A stretch of 64,000 nt of DNA from Stomoxys calcitrans (GCF_963082655.1 NC_081553.1:36281509-36345508), one strand, 5' to 3'; numbered from the stretch's first letter, positions 8,193-19,490 are shown. A program made the numbers and translations. The notes: a model not told the origin generated them from the letters alone.

Positions 8193-11100
8193 TCAGTTTT
8201 GGTCATTTTTGGTGGATAAATTTCTGGCTTTCAGCATACTATTTTCCGCTTTTAGGTTGGTAACTTCAGTTTGTAGTGCACAGATTTGTTTCTCAAATAA
8301 ATGGGTTAAGTTGTGTATAGTCGAGCGGTAACTGGAAAATAAAAAAATTATAAATATGTAACTATAAACACAACTAAAAGTGTGCTAAGTATGGCCGTGC
8401 CGAATCTCATATGCCCTCAAACAGAGGTATAATAATTTCGTCTTTCTGTTTGTAACATCTCGAAATATGCGTCTAAGACCCCATAAAGTATATTGGCCAT
8501 ATTGGTCCATGTTTCGATATAGCTGCCATATAAACCGATCTTGGATCTTGAGTTCTTAAGCCTCCAGAGGGCTGAAATTTTGCACATAGTGTTTTGGTAT
8601 CACATCCAACAACCAAGTATGGTTGAAATCGGTCTACAACCTGGTATTGCTGCCAGATAAACGGATCTAGGATCTTGACTTCTTGACTTCTTGAGCCGCT
8701 AGAGGGCGCAATTCTTATCCAATTTGGCTGAAATTTTGCACGAGGTGTTTTGTTATGACTTCCACTGTGCTAAGTATGGCGCAAATCGGTACATAATCTG
8801 ATATAGCTGCTATATAAATCGATCTGGGATCTTGACTTCTTGAGCCTCTAGAGGGCGCAATTCTCATCCGACTGGGCAGAAATTTTGTACCACGCCTTCT
8901 ACCATGACCTTCAATTTACGTGTACAGTATGGTCTGAATCGATCTTTTTGCTTCTTTAGCCCCTACAATGCGCAATTCTTGCCCGAATGGACGGAAATAT
9001 TACACAATAACATCTACAATGTTCAGCATTCAATTCATTTATGGTCCCAATCGGACTACAGCTTGATATAGCTCCAATAGCATAACAGTTCTTATTCATT
9101 ATTCTTTGTTTGCCTAAAAAGAGATACCGCGCAGAGAACTCGACAAATGCGATCCATGGTGGAGGGTCAACAATTGTGTTGTTGCCGATGGAGGACTCCA
9201 GCGGGTCGATTCGGTACTTACAACCGACTGCCATGAGATTGCCTATTTGACCCATATTTGGCAAGGCTGTTGGAAGTCATAGCAAAATCGGTTAGCTGAA
9301 TCTGGAAATGAACAGGGTAGTCAACGAATATAAGCGGAATTTGTGGCTGGAACACTTGGAGCAATGGAACTTGGGTACCGGTTTAGACAAGCTGTGGTCT
9401 ACTGTTAAGTCACTCTCGAACCCCGATAGATGGGATGACAGGACCTCAGTCACTTTTGCTGACGTAACCGTGACTGATCCGAAGAGGTGCGCCAGGTGGT
9501 TCAACCGTCAATTTATTGTGCAACCCGAGAGTGATAGGGCTGGGATGAGAGCCATTCGTCGTATCCGTGGTCTTGGCGCCATGGATTACGAATGTCATCC
9601 ATGGCGCCAAGTCGTCCAAGTCGTTGAGTCCCGACGGATTCTTTACACTGATGCCGAAGAAGAATCTGGATCAACCTGGATTCGAGAACCTTAGGACTGT
9701 CCTCAACCTGTCTTTGAACACTTTTATAGTACCCGTTGTCTGGAAAATGGGCAGAGTGATCGCCCTACTGAAGCCTGGAAAGGAGTGAGAGGGAGTTGTA
9801 TAGACCAAGACGCTTGAGGGACTTCCCCGAGCCTTGTTGGAGAATTTGGATCCGCCGAGCATCAAAATGGATTTCGAAGACTGCACAACAGTACAACAAC
9901 TGTTCTGCATAGCATTTGCCGTATTTTTTCAATCAGCCCAGGCCATGTGATAGGACGGTCCTCCTGACACTGGATCTATCGAAGGCATTCGACACGGTCA
10001 GCCATGCCAAACTATTTGAGGACATCGCCAATACGTCTCTCCAGCCAGTCGGACGGTCCTCGGTACACTGGATCTATCGAAGGCATTAGACACGCTCAGC
10101 CATGCCAAACTACTTGAGTTCATCGCCAATACGTACCTCCAGCCAGACCTGAAGCGCTGGGTCGTGCATTTTCTGTGTGGAATTTAGGGATATGAAATCG
10201 AAACACCGTAGAGTGAAACAGGAAGATCACAAAGGCAAGGTGATATCTCCGGAATGTTTAACCTTTACCTATCCTTAATTCCACCCCCTCCAGATGACAT
10301 AGAGATCGTTTCATATGCGGACGTTTGTATGATCATGGCATCAGGCCTCCCACCCATTGATGTCATCTGCGATAGGTTAAACGTCTACTTCAACGAGCTT
10401 GCCTCTTATTTCGCTGCAAGAAATCTGAATCCAAATCTTCAGCCACATAGTTCACTACAAAAACGCATGAGGTGCGTAGAGAGCTTAAAATGACGATCGA
10501 CATTAGTGACAATTCCGACCATCAAGTATCCCAAAATACTTGATGTAACAGTTGACAGCTCTTACAAACTCTCTTCTCAAACCACAGCAAGTCAAAAGTA
10601 GCAACAAGGTCTTCAAGTTACTTGCCGGCAGCGCTTGAGGTGCTGCCAAAGAAACCAATTGGCCGGTCTGTGGTAAGTTATGCAGCGCTAGTGTGGTCTC
10701 GTCAGCTCTGTGACACGCAATCAGAATGCCTTCCTCCGAACTCCGACGGGCTGTCTCCTCAGTTCTCATGTGGACCACCTCCATCATGAGACAAAGGTCC
10801 AACCCGTGCGAAGACATTCCCCCTTATTCCGGTTGGCGATGGCTTAGTCGAATGTCGACATTTTTACAAAATGGTATTATGGATGCCGAAGACACATTTA
10901 CAGTTTACATTTTTATACCCACCACCGTAGTATAGGGGGTATATTCATTTAGTCAATCCGTTTGCAACACATCGAAATATCAATTTCCGACCCGGCAAAG
11001 TATATATATTTCGGATCGTCTTAAAATTCTAAGACGATGTAACGATGTCCGTGTGTCTGTTGTAATCACTCTACAGCCTTCAAAAATTGACATGTTGAGC

Positions 11101-14100
11101 TGAAATTTGGTACAGATACGTCTTTTTGATGCACGCTGGTTAAGTTCTTGAACGGGCCAAATCGGACCATATTTGGATATAGCTGCTATATAGGCCGATT
11201 TTCCGATAAAGGGTCTAATACCCATAAATCCTTTATTTTTAATCCGATTTCGCTGAAACATGAAACAGTGAGTAGCTAAAGGCTTCCCAACATTAGACCC
11301 AAATATGGTTCAGATCGGACTATATTTAGATATAGCTACCATATATACCGTTCAGCCTATAAAGGGTGGTGAAGCCCATAAAAGCTTTATTGCCCGATTT
11401 CGCTGAAATTTGAAACAGTGGGCTAGTTTAAACCTCCCGACATCTGACCTCAATATGGATTAAATCGGACTATATTTAGATATAGCTGCCATATAGACCG
11501 ATCTGCCGATAAAGAGTCTGAAGCCCATAAAAGCATTATTTTTTTAACCGATTTCGCTGAAATTTAAAACAGTGACTTGTTTTGAGCCTCTCGATTACCG
11601 AGCTAAATAAAGTTGAGGTCGAACTATATTTAGATATAGCTGCAATATAGACCGGCCTGCCGATACAGGGTCTGAAGTCCATAAAAACTTAACTTTTAAC
11701 CGATTTCGCTGAAATTTGATACAGCGCGTAGTTTCAGGTCTCCCAATATCGGTCCCAAATATGGTTCGGATCGGACTGTATTTAGATATAATAGTCATAT
11801 AGACCAATATGCCGATTAAGGGTCTGAAGCCCATAAAATCAATATTTTTTTAACCGATTTTGTTGACATTTGAAATACAAAATTCAACAGTGACTTATAT
11901 TTAGTAGACCACTCAATGTCCGTGTCGAATTTGGGTGCATAAGTTATCCACTTTTCACCGGATTGCGACGAAAGAAGGTTTACATATTTATCCGAGGTAA
12001 TGGGTATCCAAAGTTCGGCCCGGCCGAACTTAATGCTTTTTTACTTGTTTGGTATGACGTAAGTCAAACTCGACTGTAAAATTTGACGAAAACGATTGCA
12101 TTCTAAATTACATCGGGCCTTCGACAACGACTGCTGTCGATTTTTGACTTCGACAACGGGAATATGGGTGATTATTACATGCTGTCTAAGCAGAGACCAT
12201 CCAAATCATCATATTGTCCACCGCCTTGAAGCCTTAAGGTAGATCTAGAGAACGACCGCCTCCCATTGCACCTGAAGATATTGACCTCCCCCGTTAAAAC
12301 AGAGAAGTTCTGGCTGAATTGCAATCCGGCAGATGCAGCCGCCTCAATTCCTACAAAGCAAGAATTGATGCCGACGTGCAGGATGTGACCAGGGACCACA
12401 CAACACACGTCACCTGTTTAACTTCCCAGCCAGACTCTCTCTTATCAGACCCAGATCCCTATGGATGCACCCCATCCTAGTCGCAGAGTTCCTGGATCTG
12501 GATACTGACGAAAAATAGAACACAACACACTGTTACAACAATAACGACAATTGTCAATTCCATGGCAGCCCGACCCGATGGAGTAATTCACCGTCAAGTG
12601 TTGCCGCCTCCATGTACAACGCATTGCTACAACAACAACTGACAATATTGCTATTGCAGATTAGTCTGAAGTCGGCATTCGTTATGCCAAATTCATTACC
12701 GCAGGGCCGATGTTTGTCTGTCCTATTACCTTATTGGTCATTTTAATTGTTTTTGTAAGATTTTTTAATATGAACATTTTGTGTGTTGTGTGGCAATATT
12801 TGATGTAATATAGTGTAAAATTTTTTACCTTTCTTGAAGTTGTTTATTTTTTTCCACATAATACTTGATTTCTACCTCTTGCTCATCCAAGGACTGTCTA
12901 TACAAAAAAAAAGAATGATGAAAATATACATATCGATGGCTTAATATAAAAAGGGCCTAACTCGAGTTTTGTTACTTTAGAGGAGAAGGAAAAAATTGGC
13001 ATAGACCTTTATTGAAATCGTTATAAATCTGTTATTTGCAATAGTGTCCGCCTGAAATTTTAAGGCAAGGTGCATTTGACATTTGTCTTACAGAATATAT
13101 AAAAAAAAAACGCGAGGTACATTTTTAGTTTCTTTACAGGAGTAGAAAGATACTTGACATAGGTCTTTTTTTGAAATCTTTTTAAAACCCGCTTATTTAA
13201 AATTTTGAGGGAAAAAATTGAGTTAGGACCTTCTTATGTTAAGCCATGGATATATAGAAAATGTAATAAAATTATTTCTAGTATTATGTCGTTATACTTC
13301 TTTTGGCTTTTGCTATAGCTACGGTGATGCTGCTGCTCCATTTCATGCTAAAATATAAATTTAATTAAATGTGCAATTTATTATTATTTTCAAAAATAAG
13401 AATTTGAAGAAAATTGAGCTGAAATAGTTGCCTTTTTTCTCATTACCAATTCACTTACAATTCGATTTTCCATTAACTCCAACTGTTTCAATAGTTTTTC
13501 ATTATCACTCGCAGCATTTTTATATTTCTCCTCGAGTCGAAAGCATTTGGTATTCAAAATTTCATAGAGTTTATTTTGATTTCGAATCTGCTCTTCAAGC
13601 TGTAAATATATCACCCATCATATCGTATTCTGTAGTTCTTGTCCCCAGTATTACCTTGGTTTTTTCCTCCAGTAATGCCTTTTCTTTTTGCAAATTAGCT
13701 TTTCGCATATCTTCCATTTCCTTTTCAACTTTTTGTGCAGCCTCTTCCATTACTTGGCCTATGGTGGATGCTATAGTTTCACATTCCTCCTGAAGTATGC
13801 GTTGGCGATCTAAGGCCTCTTTTTTATCGGCCATGGCTATATCGGCCACAGTTAAAGCTTCTTGAACCTTCTGTATGGCAACTTGTTCACGTTTATATCG
13901 CTCATCCACCAAACTTTTCGAGAGTTTTAGTGATTTTTCCAATTCCACACAGTTTTCTTTGTATTCATTCAATTGATGCTGTAATTTTTTTAAAATTCCA
14001 TCTGTTTCCAGATATTTGGATATTTCCTTGTTCTTTTCTACAAAGACAAGAGCAAATATTAAGTTTGTTTTGCTGCCCACGCTGCCCACGCTTCCTACTA

Positions 14101-17100
14101 ACCTTCAATGGAAACTTGCAGTTTTTCAATAAAATCCTTCATGTGTTTCTTTTGATCAAATAGGTTTGTAATGACTTGCGTTTGCTCCTTAATCTCGGAT
14201 TTCTGACTCATGATAGTACTTTCCAATACTTTGATGACGGCTGTATATTTCTGTTTTACCTATTATGGTGAAATAAGAAGAAATTTTGTATATAATTACC
14301 CAATGACCTATCAACCAATATCTTTACAAATCAGATATGTACATCGAGTTTCAAGAAAATCAAAATACTCAAAATTTTTAGCATAAAAATCTGAAAGAGC
14401 AAACAAAGCTCGCTCTATAGAAAATGCAACATGCAGCTTGGACATGTACCACACACCCCCCTGCCCATGGACTACAGGCCGATTAGTCTCTCATCTTCCG
14501 TCCTAAACTTAACACGTATTTAAAAACCTTCTCGACGCTTACACTTAGGTTCGCACAGTGGTCGCTGCCGATGACCAAAATTCAAAAAATTAAATTCTTA
14601 TGTTTGGTACCAAATATGTATGCATTAACTCTTAAGAGCTTATGCGGTTAAGCATCTTAAAAATCTCAAACATGTGATTGATTCATTATAACGGTACTAT
14701 TGAATAATAGCACCAAAAGAGAGAAGATGTAATTAGTTGTTGTTGTCGTTGTAGACTAGAGCTGGCAAAATATCGATGGCACTATCGATATTTAATATTT
14801 TGACTGAATATCGATTGATGTTTTCCCGATGGCTACTATCGTAAAAGTTAATTTTTTGACAAACTAAACAAAAATAAGCAATCCGACACTGAATGCATCC
14901 TTTGAGATACACTGCGCCTATAGAGGGCGCAATTTTCATCCAATTAGACTGAAACCCCTTATACACTGCTTATCAAATCCGGATTTAAGGCTCTCGTCAG
15001 CTGATTTTTTAAAGAGAAGATAGATGACCGAGCTGTGAAAAAGGGGTTTAACATTTTGTACAAACTCGGTTTTGTTGTAGTAGCGATACTATCGTTAATT
15101 TCTCATGACTTATTTTTCAATCAAAAATAAGAACTAAAAATCACGAGATCGATTTATATAGAAGCAATATCAATGCACAGACCAATTAAAACCGAATGCA
15201 ATCCTATGGCAGCCGGTTGTACGTACCGGATTGACCCGATGGAGTTCTTCATCGGCAAGGGCTGCCGATGATATACACTGAGGCGGCAGCCCTTGCTAGA
15301 TATATGTGCTAGATATATGTCCCGTTTGACAAGAACAATAACAGTTGCAGCCTTTAGAAAATTTGAGATCGATTGAAAGAACTGAATCGCAGAAAACTAA
15401 CTACGATCCCATATTTTAGACCTAGCCGATAGTTTGTCGGCGTCGCACACAACCAAATACAAAATTTTACCATGAAGCAACAACCATTAGTGTAACCTAC
15501 CCATTTGGATAAAACCCTTTGAGAGGCAATAAAATTAACCAATGTGGAAAATAATGAAGTATTAAAAATTCTGGAAGGCTAACACTCTTCTGCGGGGTTG
15601 TTGTTGTAGCAGTTAATTGTGTTCTATTGTATCTTTCTTCTGCTTGATTCTGTTGAGTGTCAAGACCCAGGAACTCTGCGACTAAGATGGGGTGCGTCCA
15701 CAGGGATCTGGGTCTGTGTCGAGTGGGTCTGGCTGGGCAGTTAAACAGGTGACGTATATCGTGCGGTCCCTGGTTACAATCGGGACATACATCATGCACG
15801 TCGGCATCAATCCTTGCTCCGTAGGAGTTGAGGCGGCTGCATCTGCCGGAACGCAATTGAGCCAGAACTACTCTGGTTTGCCGGGGGAGGTCAATTTCTT
15901 CTGGTGCAATGGGATGCGGTCGTTCTCCAAGGACTACATTTACCCGGCAGCCATTTACCGCATCTGCATGAATGTTGTCTAGACCTGCTTGATATGCCGC
16001 TTGATCTAGAGGTTCTCTCTTGTAGCGCTGAACCTCACGCTCTAGATCATGTCGATCTACCTTAAGGCTTCTGAGCGGTGGATATCTATTCACAAGATGA
16101 TGATTTGGATGGTCCCTGCGATACAAGCCCAAAAGGTATTGCTTAGACAGCATGTATTTAGTTATGTCTTCGCACTGGTAGGATCTTGGTCTCCTGATGG
16201 AAGTGGTCTACATGAGACCTGAGGAGACAGTCCGTCGCAATTCGGAGAGCGGCTGCCGGGGTGCCCAGGCCATCCTTCTGCTCATGGGAACAACAGCAGA
16301 AGGATGGCCTGGCTTTTCTAATATCAGCAATGGTAGGCGCCTAGTTTTTTTATCGAAGGGAACGTCGCTAAATAACAACTCACATGGCTTAAGACCTTGC
16401 AAATGCCGTTAGCATATGTGAGGGAAAAATCACCGTTGTACCCGAAACCCTTTTTAACATACAGATTATGGGTAAATGGTTATTAGCCATGGCTTATATT
16501 CTCTGTCGCAAACATCTCAAGACTTTAAATCATAGATGGACAACATACAGTCCCATAGGAAAAACGAACAGAAGCACACGGACAGTGTAAACAATCCGTG
16601 TGGCTTCGTTCGACCGACTCTATTTCAAAGCTATTTCATTAAGTTGATGTTGGATGATACTTTTCAACAGCGTTAGTGTGCCCACCACTGCCTTAAATGT
16701 AGAAGTTTAAATGATTTTAACTTACTTCGCAAGCTGATGATGAGTTAAAAATTTGATTTCGATAATTTTGAATTTCCTTTTCCAGATTTTCAATGGTTTT
16801 TTTGTGGCTTTCATTTAACGATTTCAAATCCTTGTTTTCCTAACAAAAGAAAAAAATGGAGAATATTTTAAAAATTTCACATATCAATTTAGGTCCATAA
16901 CAACCCACAACTTGCAAATAGTCAATTTGTAAGGAGGCATTTTTCAAAACATCATTGTTAAGCCTTTCCCGTGTGGCATCGTCTCTGGATTCATTGGCTG
17001 CTGTAGCGTTTTTAAGTTGCTCCAGTTTATTGTTCAAGAAATTGTTCTCCTCCTTAAAAACCAATAACTGATGCTGCAATTCTTGCTGTTCACTCTGCAT

Positions 17101-17384
17101 AAGGTCGAAAGAAAGTTTGGACACCAAAAAATAGAGTAAATAGCTGATGCTCAGAAAAATATTTATGTATGTGTCTAATTTTTAAAAATATGGTAATCAA
17201 CTTGCCCTAAAAATTTCCAAATCACGTTGAGTTTCTATTATTAGTTTTTCACAGCCTTCATTGATTTCATTTAAAATGCTGTAAATAATAGGTCAAGTGC
17301 AATTTACACAGAATTTTCAAATCTCATACTGAAATTTCATACTGACCTAGACTGATTGATGCCAATAACGGTTTCTGAATCCAT
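8193..17384 (-). CDS. SCLT1-like coiled-coil protein (10 exons)
   Basis: Ten exons join in frame to 448 residues: 17384-17347, 17278-17206, 17094-16912, 16839-16726, 14259-14103, 14037-13655, 13599-13459, 13347-13298, 12897-12829 and 8331-8193. All junctions keep phase and every acceptor is AG. One donor (after 17206) is GC (AGG|GCAAGT). The start ATG at 17384 begins MDSETVIGINQ and the product ends STKNDQN. It is almost wholly charged heptad-rich helix, with no signal peptide or membrane segment. Residues 302-316 (ANLQKEKALLEEKTK), a later MENRI and the C-terminal SYRSTIHNLTHLFEKQ recall SCLT1 (sodium channel and clathrin linker 1), a centriole distal-appendage protein; this is from memory, not searched. 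It is divergent from chibby, another centriole/cilium protein, with 306 bp between starts. Introns 4 and 9 are swollen by transposons. The exon model is strong; the SCLT1 identity is tentative, and another centrosomal coiled-coil protein is possible. Confidence 0.8.
8395..9166 (+). repeat. Family B repeat, truncated (Helentron-like)
   Basis: Diverged B-family copy inside intron 9 of the coiled-coil gene. It has three to four modules of the form 'GATATAGCTGCCATATAAAC' followed by 'CTCTAGAGGGCGCAATTCT'. It ends at a GATCCATGGTGGAGGGT border, without the hairpin and TTACTTG end. Confidence 0.7.
9571..9610. repeat. Perfect 15-bp hairpin in LINE-alpha
   Basis: Arms CTTGGCGCCATGGAT and ATCCATGGCGCCAAG with a 10-nt loop. 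The right arm is the normal LINE sequence. The left arm replaces about 60 bp present in the sister copy near 18770-18830. Confidence 0.85.
9953..10148 (+). repeat. 98-bp tandem duplication in LINE-alpha
   Basis: The segment starting GGACGGTCCT and covering the LDLSKAFDT coding stretch occurs twice, with a 98-bp period and several later differences. Confidence 0.85.
10910..12050 (+). repeat. Family A repeat (Helentron-like), full span
   Basis: Begins TTTTTATACCCACCACCGTAG and ends TACTTGTTT. Four to five modules carry TATATTTAGATATAGCTGCC (11321, 11471, about 11624, about 11778), so the period is about 150 bp. A near-perfect hairpin, AGTTCGGCC-C-GGCCGAACT, sits just before the TTACTTGTTT end. 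It splits a LINE-alpha copy whose flanks resume at about 12160. Confidence 0.8.
12160..12660 (+). pseudogene. LINE-alpha 3' end, beyond the family A insertion
   Basis: Resumes with TACATGCTGTCTAAGCA, colinear with the copy at 16140 on the other strand. It goes on to the C-terminal zinc-binding region (GVCPDCNQGP in other copies, decayed here) and the 3' untranslated part. No open frame of useful length remains. Confidence 0.7.
14440..14540 (+). pseudogene. Short non-LTR RT fragment
   Basis: A DYRPISLSSS-like stretch (near 14469) matches a reverse-transcriptase motif of non-LTR elements. It is too short and broken to classify, and lies in intron 4 of the coiled-coil gene. Confidence 0.45.
14757..15115. 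mobile_element. TATCGATA-rich MITE, copy 1
   Basis: Opens TAGAGCTGGCAAAATATCGA and ends near GCGATACTATCGTTAATTTC. The same element is at 48193-48537, whose right end read backwards also begins TAGAGCTGGAAAACTATCGA, so the ends are inverted repeats. One consensus TATCGATA lies at 14783-14790. hAT affiliation is a guess. Confidence 0.55.
15180..15310. repeat. LINE-alpha 3' UTR fragment
   Basis: 'CCTATGGCAGCCGGTTGTAC' and 'GACCCGATGGAG' recur near 9185-9240 and 12560-12580, at the ends of LINE-alpha copies. It ends in a slipped TGCTAGATATATG duplication. Confidence 0.5.
15590..16430 (-). pseudogene. LINE-alpha C-terminal region
   Basis: A minus-strand frame of about 200 residues (16153-15497) starts MLSKQYLLGLYRRDHPNHHL and carries the zinc-binding stretch DVCPDCNQGPHDIRHLFNCP. 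That is typical of the tail of jockey-like ORF2. Sequence to about 16430 continues the same ORF upstream but is broken by a hairpin. It is a transposon remnant, not a host gene. Confidence 0.8.
16265..16312. repeat. Perfect 18-bp hairpin in LINE-alpha
   Basis: Arms CCAGGCCATCCTTCTGCT and AGCAGAAGGATGGCCTGG with a 12-nt loop. Confidence 0.9.
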
Positions 17385-17690
17385 TTTTCAATGAACAAAA
17401 TTTCTTATGGGACATTTTTTATTGAAAAACTTTGCAATCTTTGCTTACACCTTATGCCTACCAGCTAACTACTAGTTATGGTCAACCAACCCCTAAACTA
17501 AACCGAACACAAGTACAATGATACCTTGACCACCACCATCTATGTACATCTCTAATAGTGTTTCATAAGGGAAGTGGGCTATTACGACGGTTGCCATGGT
17601 TTTTTCAACTTTACATAGCAAAAAATTATTTCCATAATCCTTCTCTTCGTTTAATGACAATTGGCAAATTAAAGGAAAAATCATTTCAGT
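17385..17690. promoter_or_regulatory. Divergent promoter, coiled-coil gene / chibby
   Basis: 306 bp separate the two start codons and must hold both promoters and leaders. I see no clear TATA box. The notable motif is GTTGCCATGG at 17590-17599, a perfect RFX X-box left half with a two-base spacer and the start of a right half. The rest of the right half is degenerate. Confidence 0.55.
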
Positions 17691-18020
17691 ATGCCTTTAT
17701 TTAATAAAAAATTTGAATCGAAACCTATACCACCGCGCACCTCACGATGCAATAATGGCTGTCCTATAGTGAATGAAGATTTAGATGATTACAAACAAAT
17801 TTCCTTGAATTTGGGCAATAAGGAGTTACGCTTTGCCGATGGCATATGGATACATTCATCACGTAAGGGTGATGTGGATGAAGTTATTCGATTAAATCGG
17901 CGCCTGAAATCACTAGAGGAAGAGAGCAATATGTCGGATGTAAAAATAGAGGTGCTATTGGATCTATTGGCCGAGCATGCTACAATGATCAATGTTTTGA
18001 AATCAAATAAAGAGAAATAA
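17691..18020 (+). CDS. cby: Chibby, centriole/cilium and Wnt-pathway protein
   Basis: A single-exon 109-residue protein starting MPLFNKKFESKPIPPRTS, the conserved Chibby N-terminus (MPFFG..F.PKK.PPR in vertebrates). The middle has LRFADGIWIHSSRKGDVDEV, matching the family's LKF.NGQWI block. The C-terminal third is a leucine-heptad coiled coil (RLNRRLKSLEEES...LLDLLAEHATMINVL) used for dimerization. Length fits the family (about 115-125). Chibby binds beta-catenin/Armadillo and works at ciliary transition zones and basal bodies; this is family knowledge. The start is the first ATG and leaves no upstream coding. Its promoter is shared with the divergent coiled-coil gene. Confidence 0.93.
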   Translation: MPLFNKKFESKPIPPRTSRCNNGCPIVNEDLDDYKQISLNLGNKELRFADGIWIHSSRKGDVDEVIRLNRRLKSLEEESNMSDVKIEVLLDLLAEHATMINVLKSNKEK

Positions 18021-18594
18021 ACTAAAAAATTTAAACTTAATTTAATATGGGATGTCTTTGGAAAGCTTGCAGTTTGTCTGGTATATTAGAAACTAACTTC
18101 CAATGCGTATTTATCATGTGGCCGCATGAACCCACCTGAGAGAATTTGATAAGTCAATTCAATTTTGAATTCGCCGTACAAAAATAAAAACTTTAATATA
18201 AATATTTTATAAATTGTGTTTGCTGCTGTTATGGTTTTTAAACTTAAGGAATATAATGGCACGCGTCTAGCAACCTCATTCACTATCAGTTTCATTTAGG
18301 GAACTTAGGTTTATTATGTTGCCCCGAAAGACTCAAAAAGCACAGAAGAACTTTGATAAAATTTACGTCAATACAATGCCAGACATTAGAATGAAGAAGA
18401 TTAGGAGCCAACATGCATGACAAAACGGCAGGAGGTCTGGAGAAGTTCTCTTCAATATGCCATTTAAAGCTATAGCATTCAAGAATGGTGAAAGGACTAC
18501 TGCATGAAGATGATTTAGACAGGAAAATAGGTGTTTGGGTGGGCATAATCCTGCACCTAATCCCACAATTTCAGGGCAGTCCCACAATAGGTGC

Positions 18595-19130
18595 TCAACC
18601 GTCTATGAAGTCACTCTCGAACCCCGGTAGACAGGTTGACAGGATCTCAGTTACTTTTGGCGAAATAACCGTGACTGATCCGAAGAGATGCGCCAGGTTG
18701 TCCAACAGTCAATTTATTGTGCATCCCAAGAGTGACAGAGCAAGGTGGAGAGTCATTCGCCGTATTCGTGGTCCCCGAGCCAACGATGAACAGCCATCTC
18801 AATTTACCGTGGGCGAAGTTACGAATGTCTTCCGTGGCGCCAAATCATCTACGGCGTTGGGCCCGGACGGAATCTCTGCATTGATGTTGAAAAATCTGGA
18901 TTCACCTGGAGTTCAGTACCTTACTACTGTCCTCAACCTGTCTTTGAACACTCTTATAGTTCCCGATGTCTGGAAAATGGGCAGAGTGATCCCGCTACTA
19001 AAATCTGGAAAGGACACGAGTTTGGGGGAGTCGTACAGACCGATCTCCCTTCTCTCACCAGCAGCAAAGACGCTTGAGGCGGTGATATCTCCGGCACTGT
19101 TTAACCTCTACCACCCGATTTATAGCCTAT
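18595..19130 (+). pseudogene. LINE-alpha RT fragment with internal deletion
   Basis: A long frame reads SLSNPGRQVDRISVTFGEIT, then GPDGISALMLKNL, DVWKMGRVIPLLKSGKD and SYRPISLLSPAAKTLEAV, the first RT motifs. It then jumps straight to VISPALFNLY, a later RT motif. The catalytic AFD and YADD parts between are gone. Confidence 0.85.
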
Positions 19131-19183
19131 GTTTCCTTCCCGACAAACGTACATAATATATGAAAATTTTCAGAAAATCGGTT

Positions 19184-19236
19184 CAGCCAAGTATCATGTA
19201 GTCATAATAGGTCTATGACTATATGATACTTGGCTG
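19184..19236. repeat. 23-bp hairpin (one mismatch)
   Basis: Arm 19184-19206 (CAGCCAAGTATC...) pairs with 19214-19236 over 22 of 23 positions, around a 7-nt loop. Confidence 0.85.
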
Positions 19237-19239
19237 AGG

Positions 19240-19490
19240 TGTGGCGTGACCCCCTATACTTCGATTTTATTTTTTATGCCAGATTCGAAATCTACTCCCG
19301 AATACCTTTCATTTGAGCCCCACCCTCCTCCCGATATCACAAAATTATATAACCTATGTTTCCTTCCAGACCAACCTACACAATCTGTGAAATTTTCAAG
19401 GTAATCGGTTAAGCCGTGTTTGAGTCTATACGGGTCAAACAAACAAACAAACACAAATTGAACTTTTTATATAAGAAGATAAGATTGGTT
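19240..19490. repeat. Transposon tail with 'CCTTTCATTTGAGCCCCA' unit
   Basis: The stretch CTTTCATTTGAGCCCCAC near 19307 is the core of the family G modules at 31.3-33.6 and 41.9-43.2 kb. It ends in a CAAACAAACAAACA run. Confidence 0.5.

Larger units (their letters stand above)
9300..10820 (+). pseudogene. Degraded non-LTR retrotransposon (LINE-alpha), RT region
   Basis: Pieces of one ORF2 in changing frames: SLSNP.RWDDRTSVTF, ITVTDPKRCA-like text, NLSLNTFIVPVVWKMGRVI, LDLSKAFDTVSHAKLF, then FNLYLSLIPPPPDDIEIVSY with the active site decayed to YADV. The order matches a jockey/CR1-type reverse transcriptase. Frames are broken by indels, a 98-bp tandem duplication (9953-10148) and a hairpin (9571-9610). 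Related copies are at 15590-16430 and 18595-19130. Confidence 0.8.

Noticed and set aside
15497..16153. Host gene with a C-x2-C zinc site
   Set aside because: Same sequence recurs decayed at 12.2 and 26.1 kb as the LINE-alpha C-terminus.
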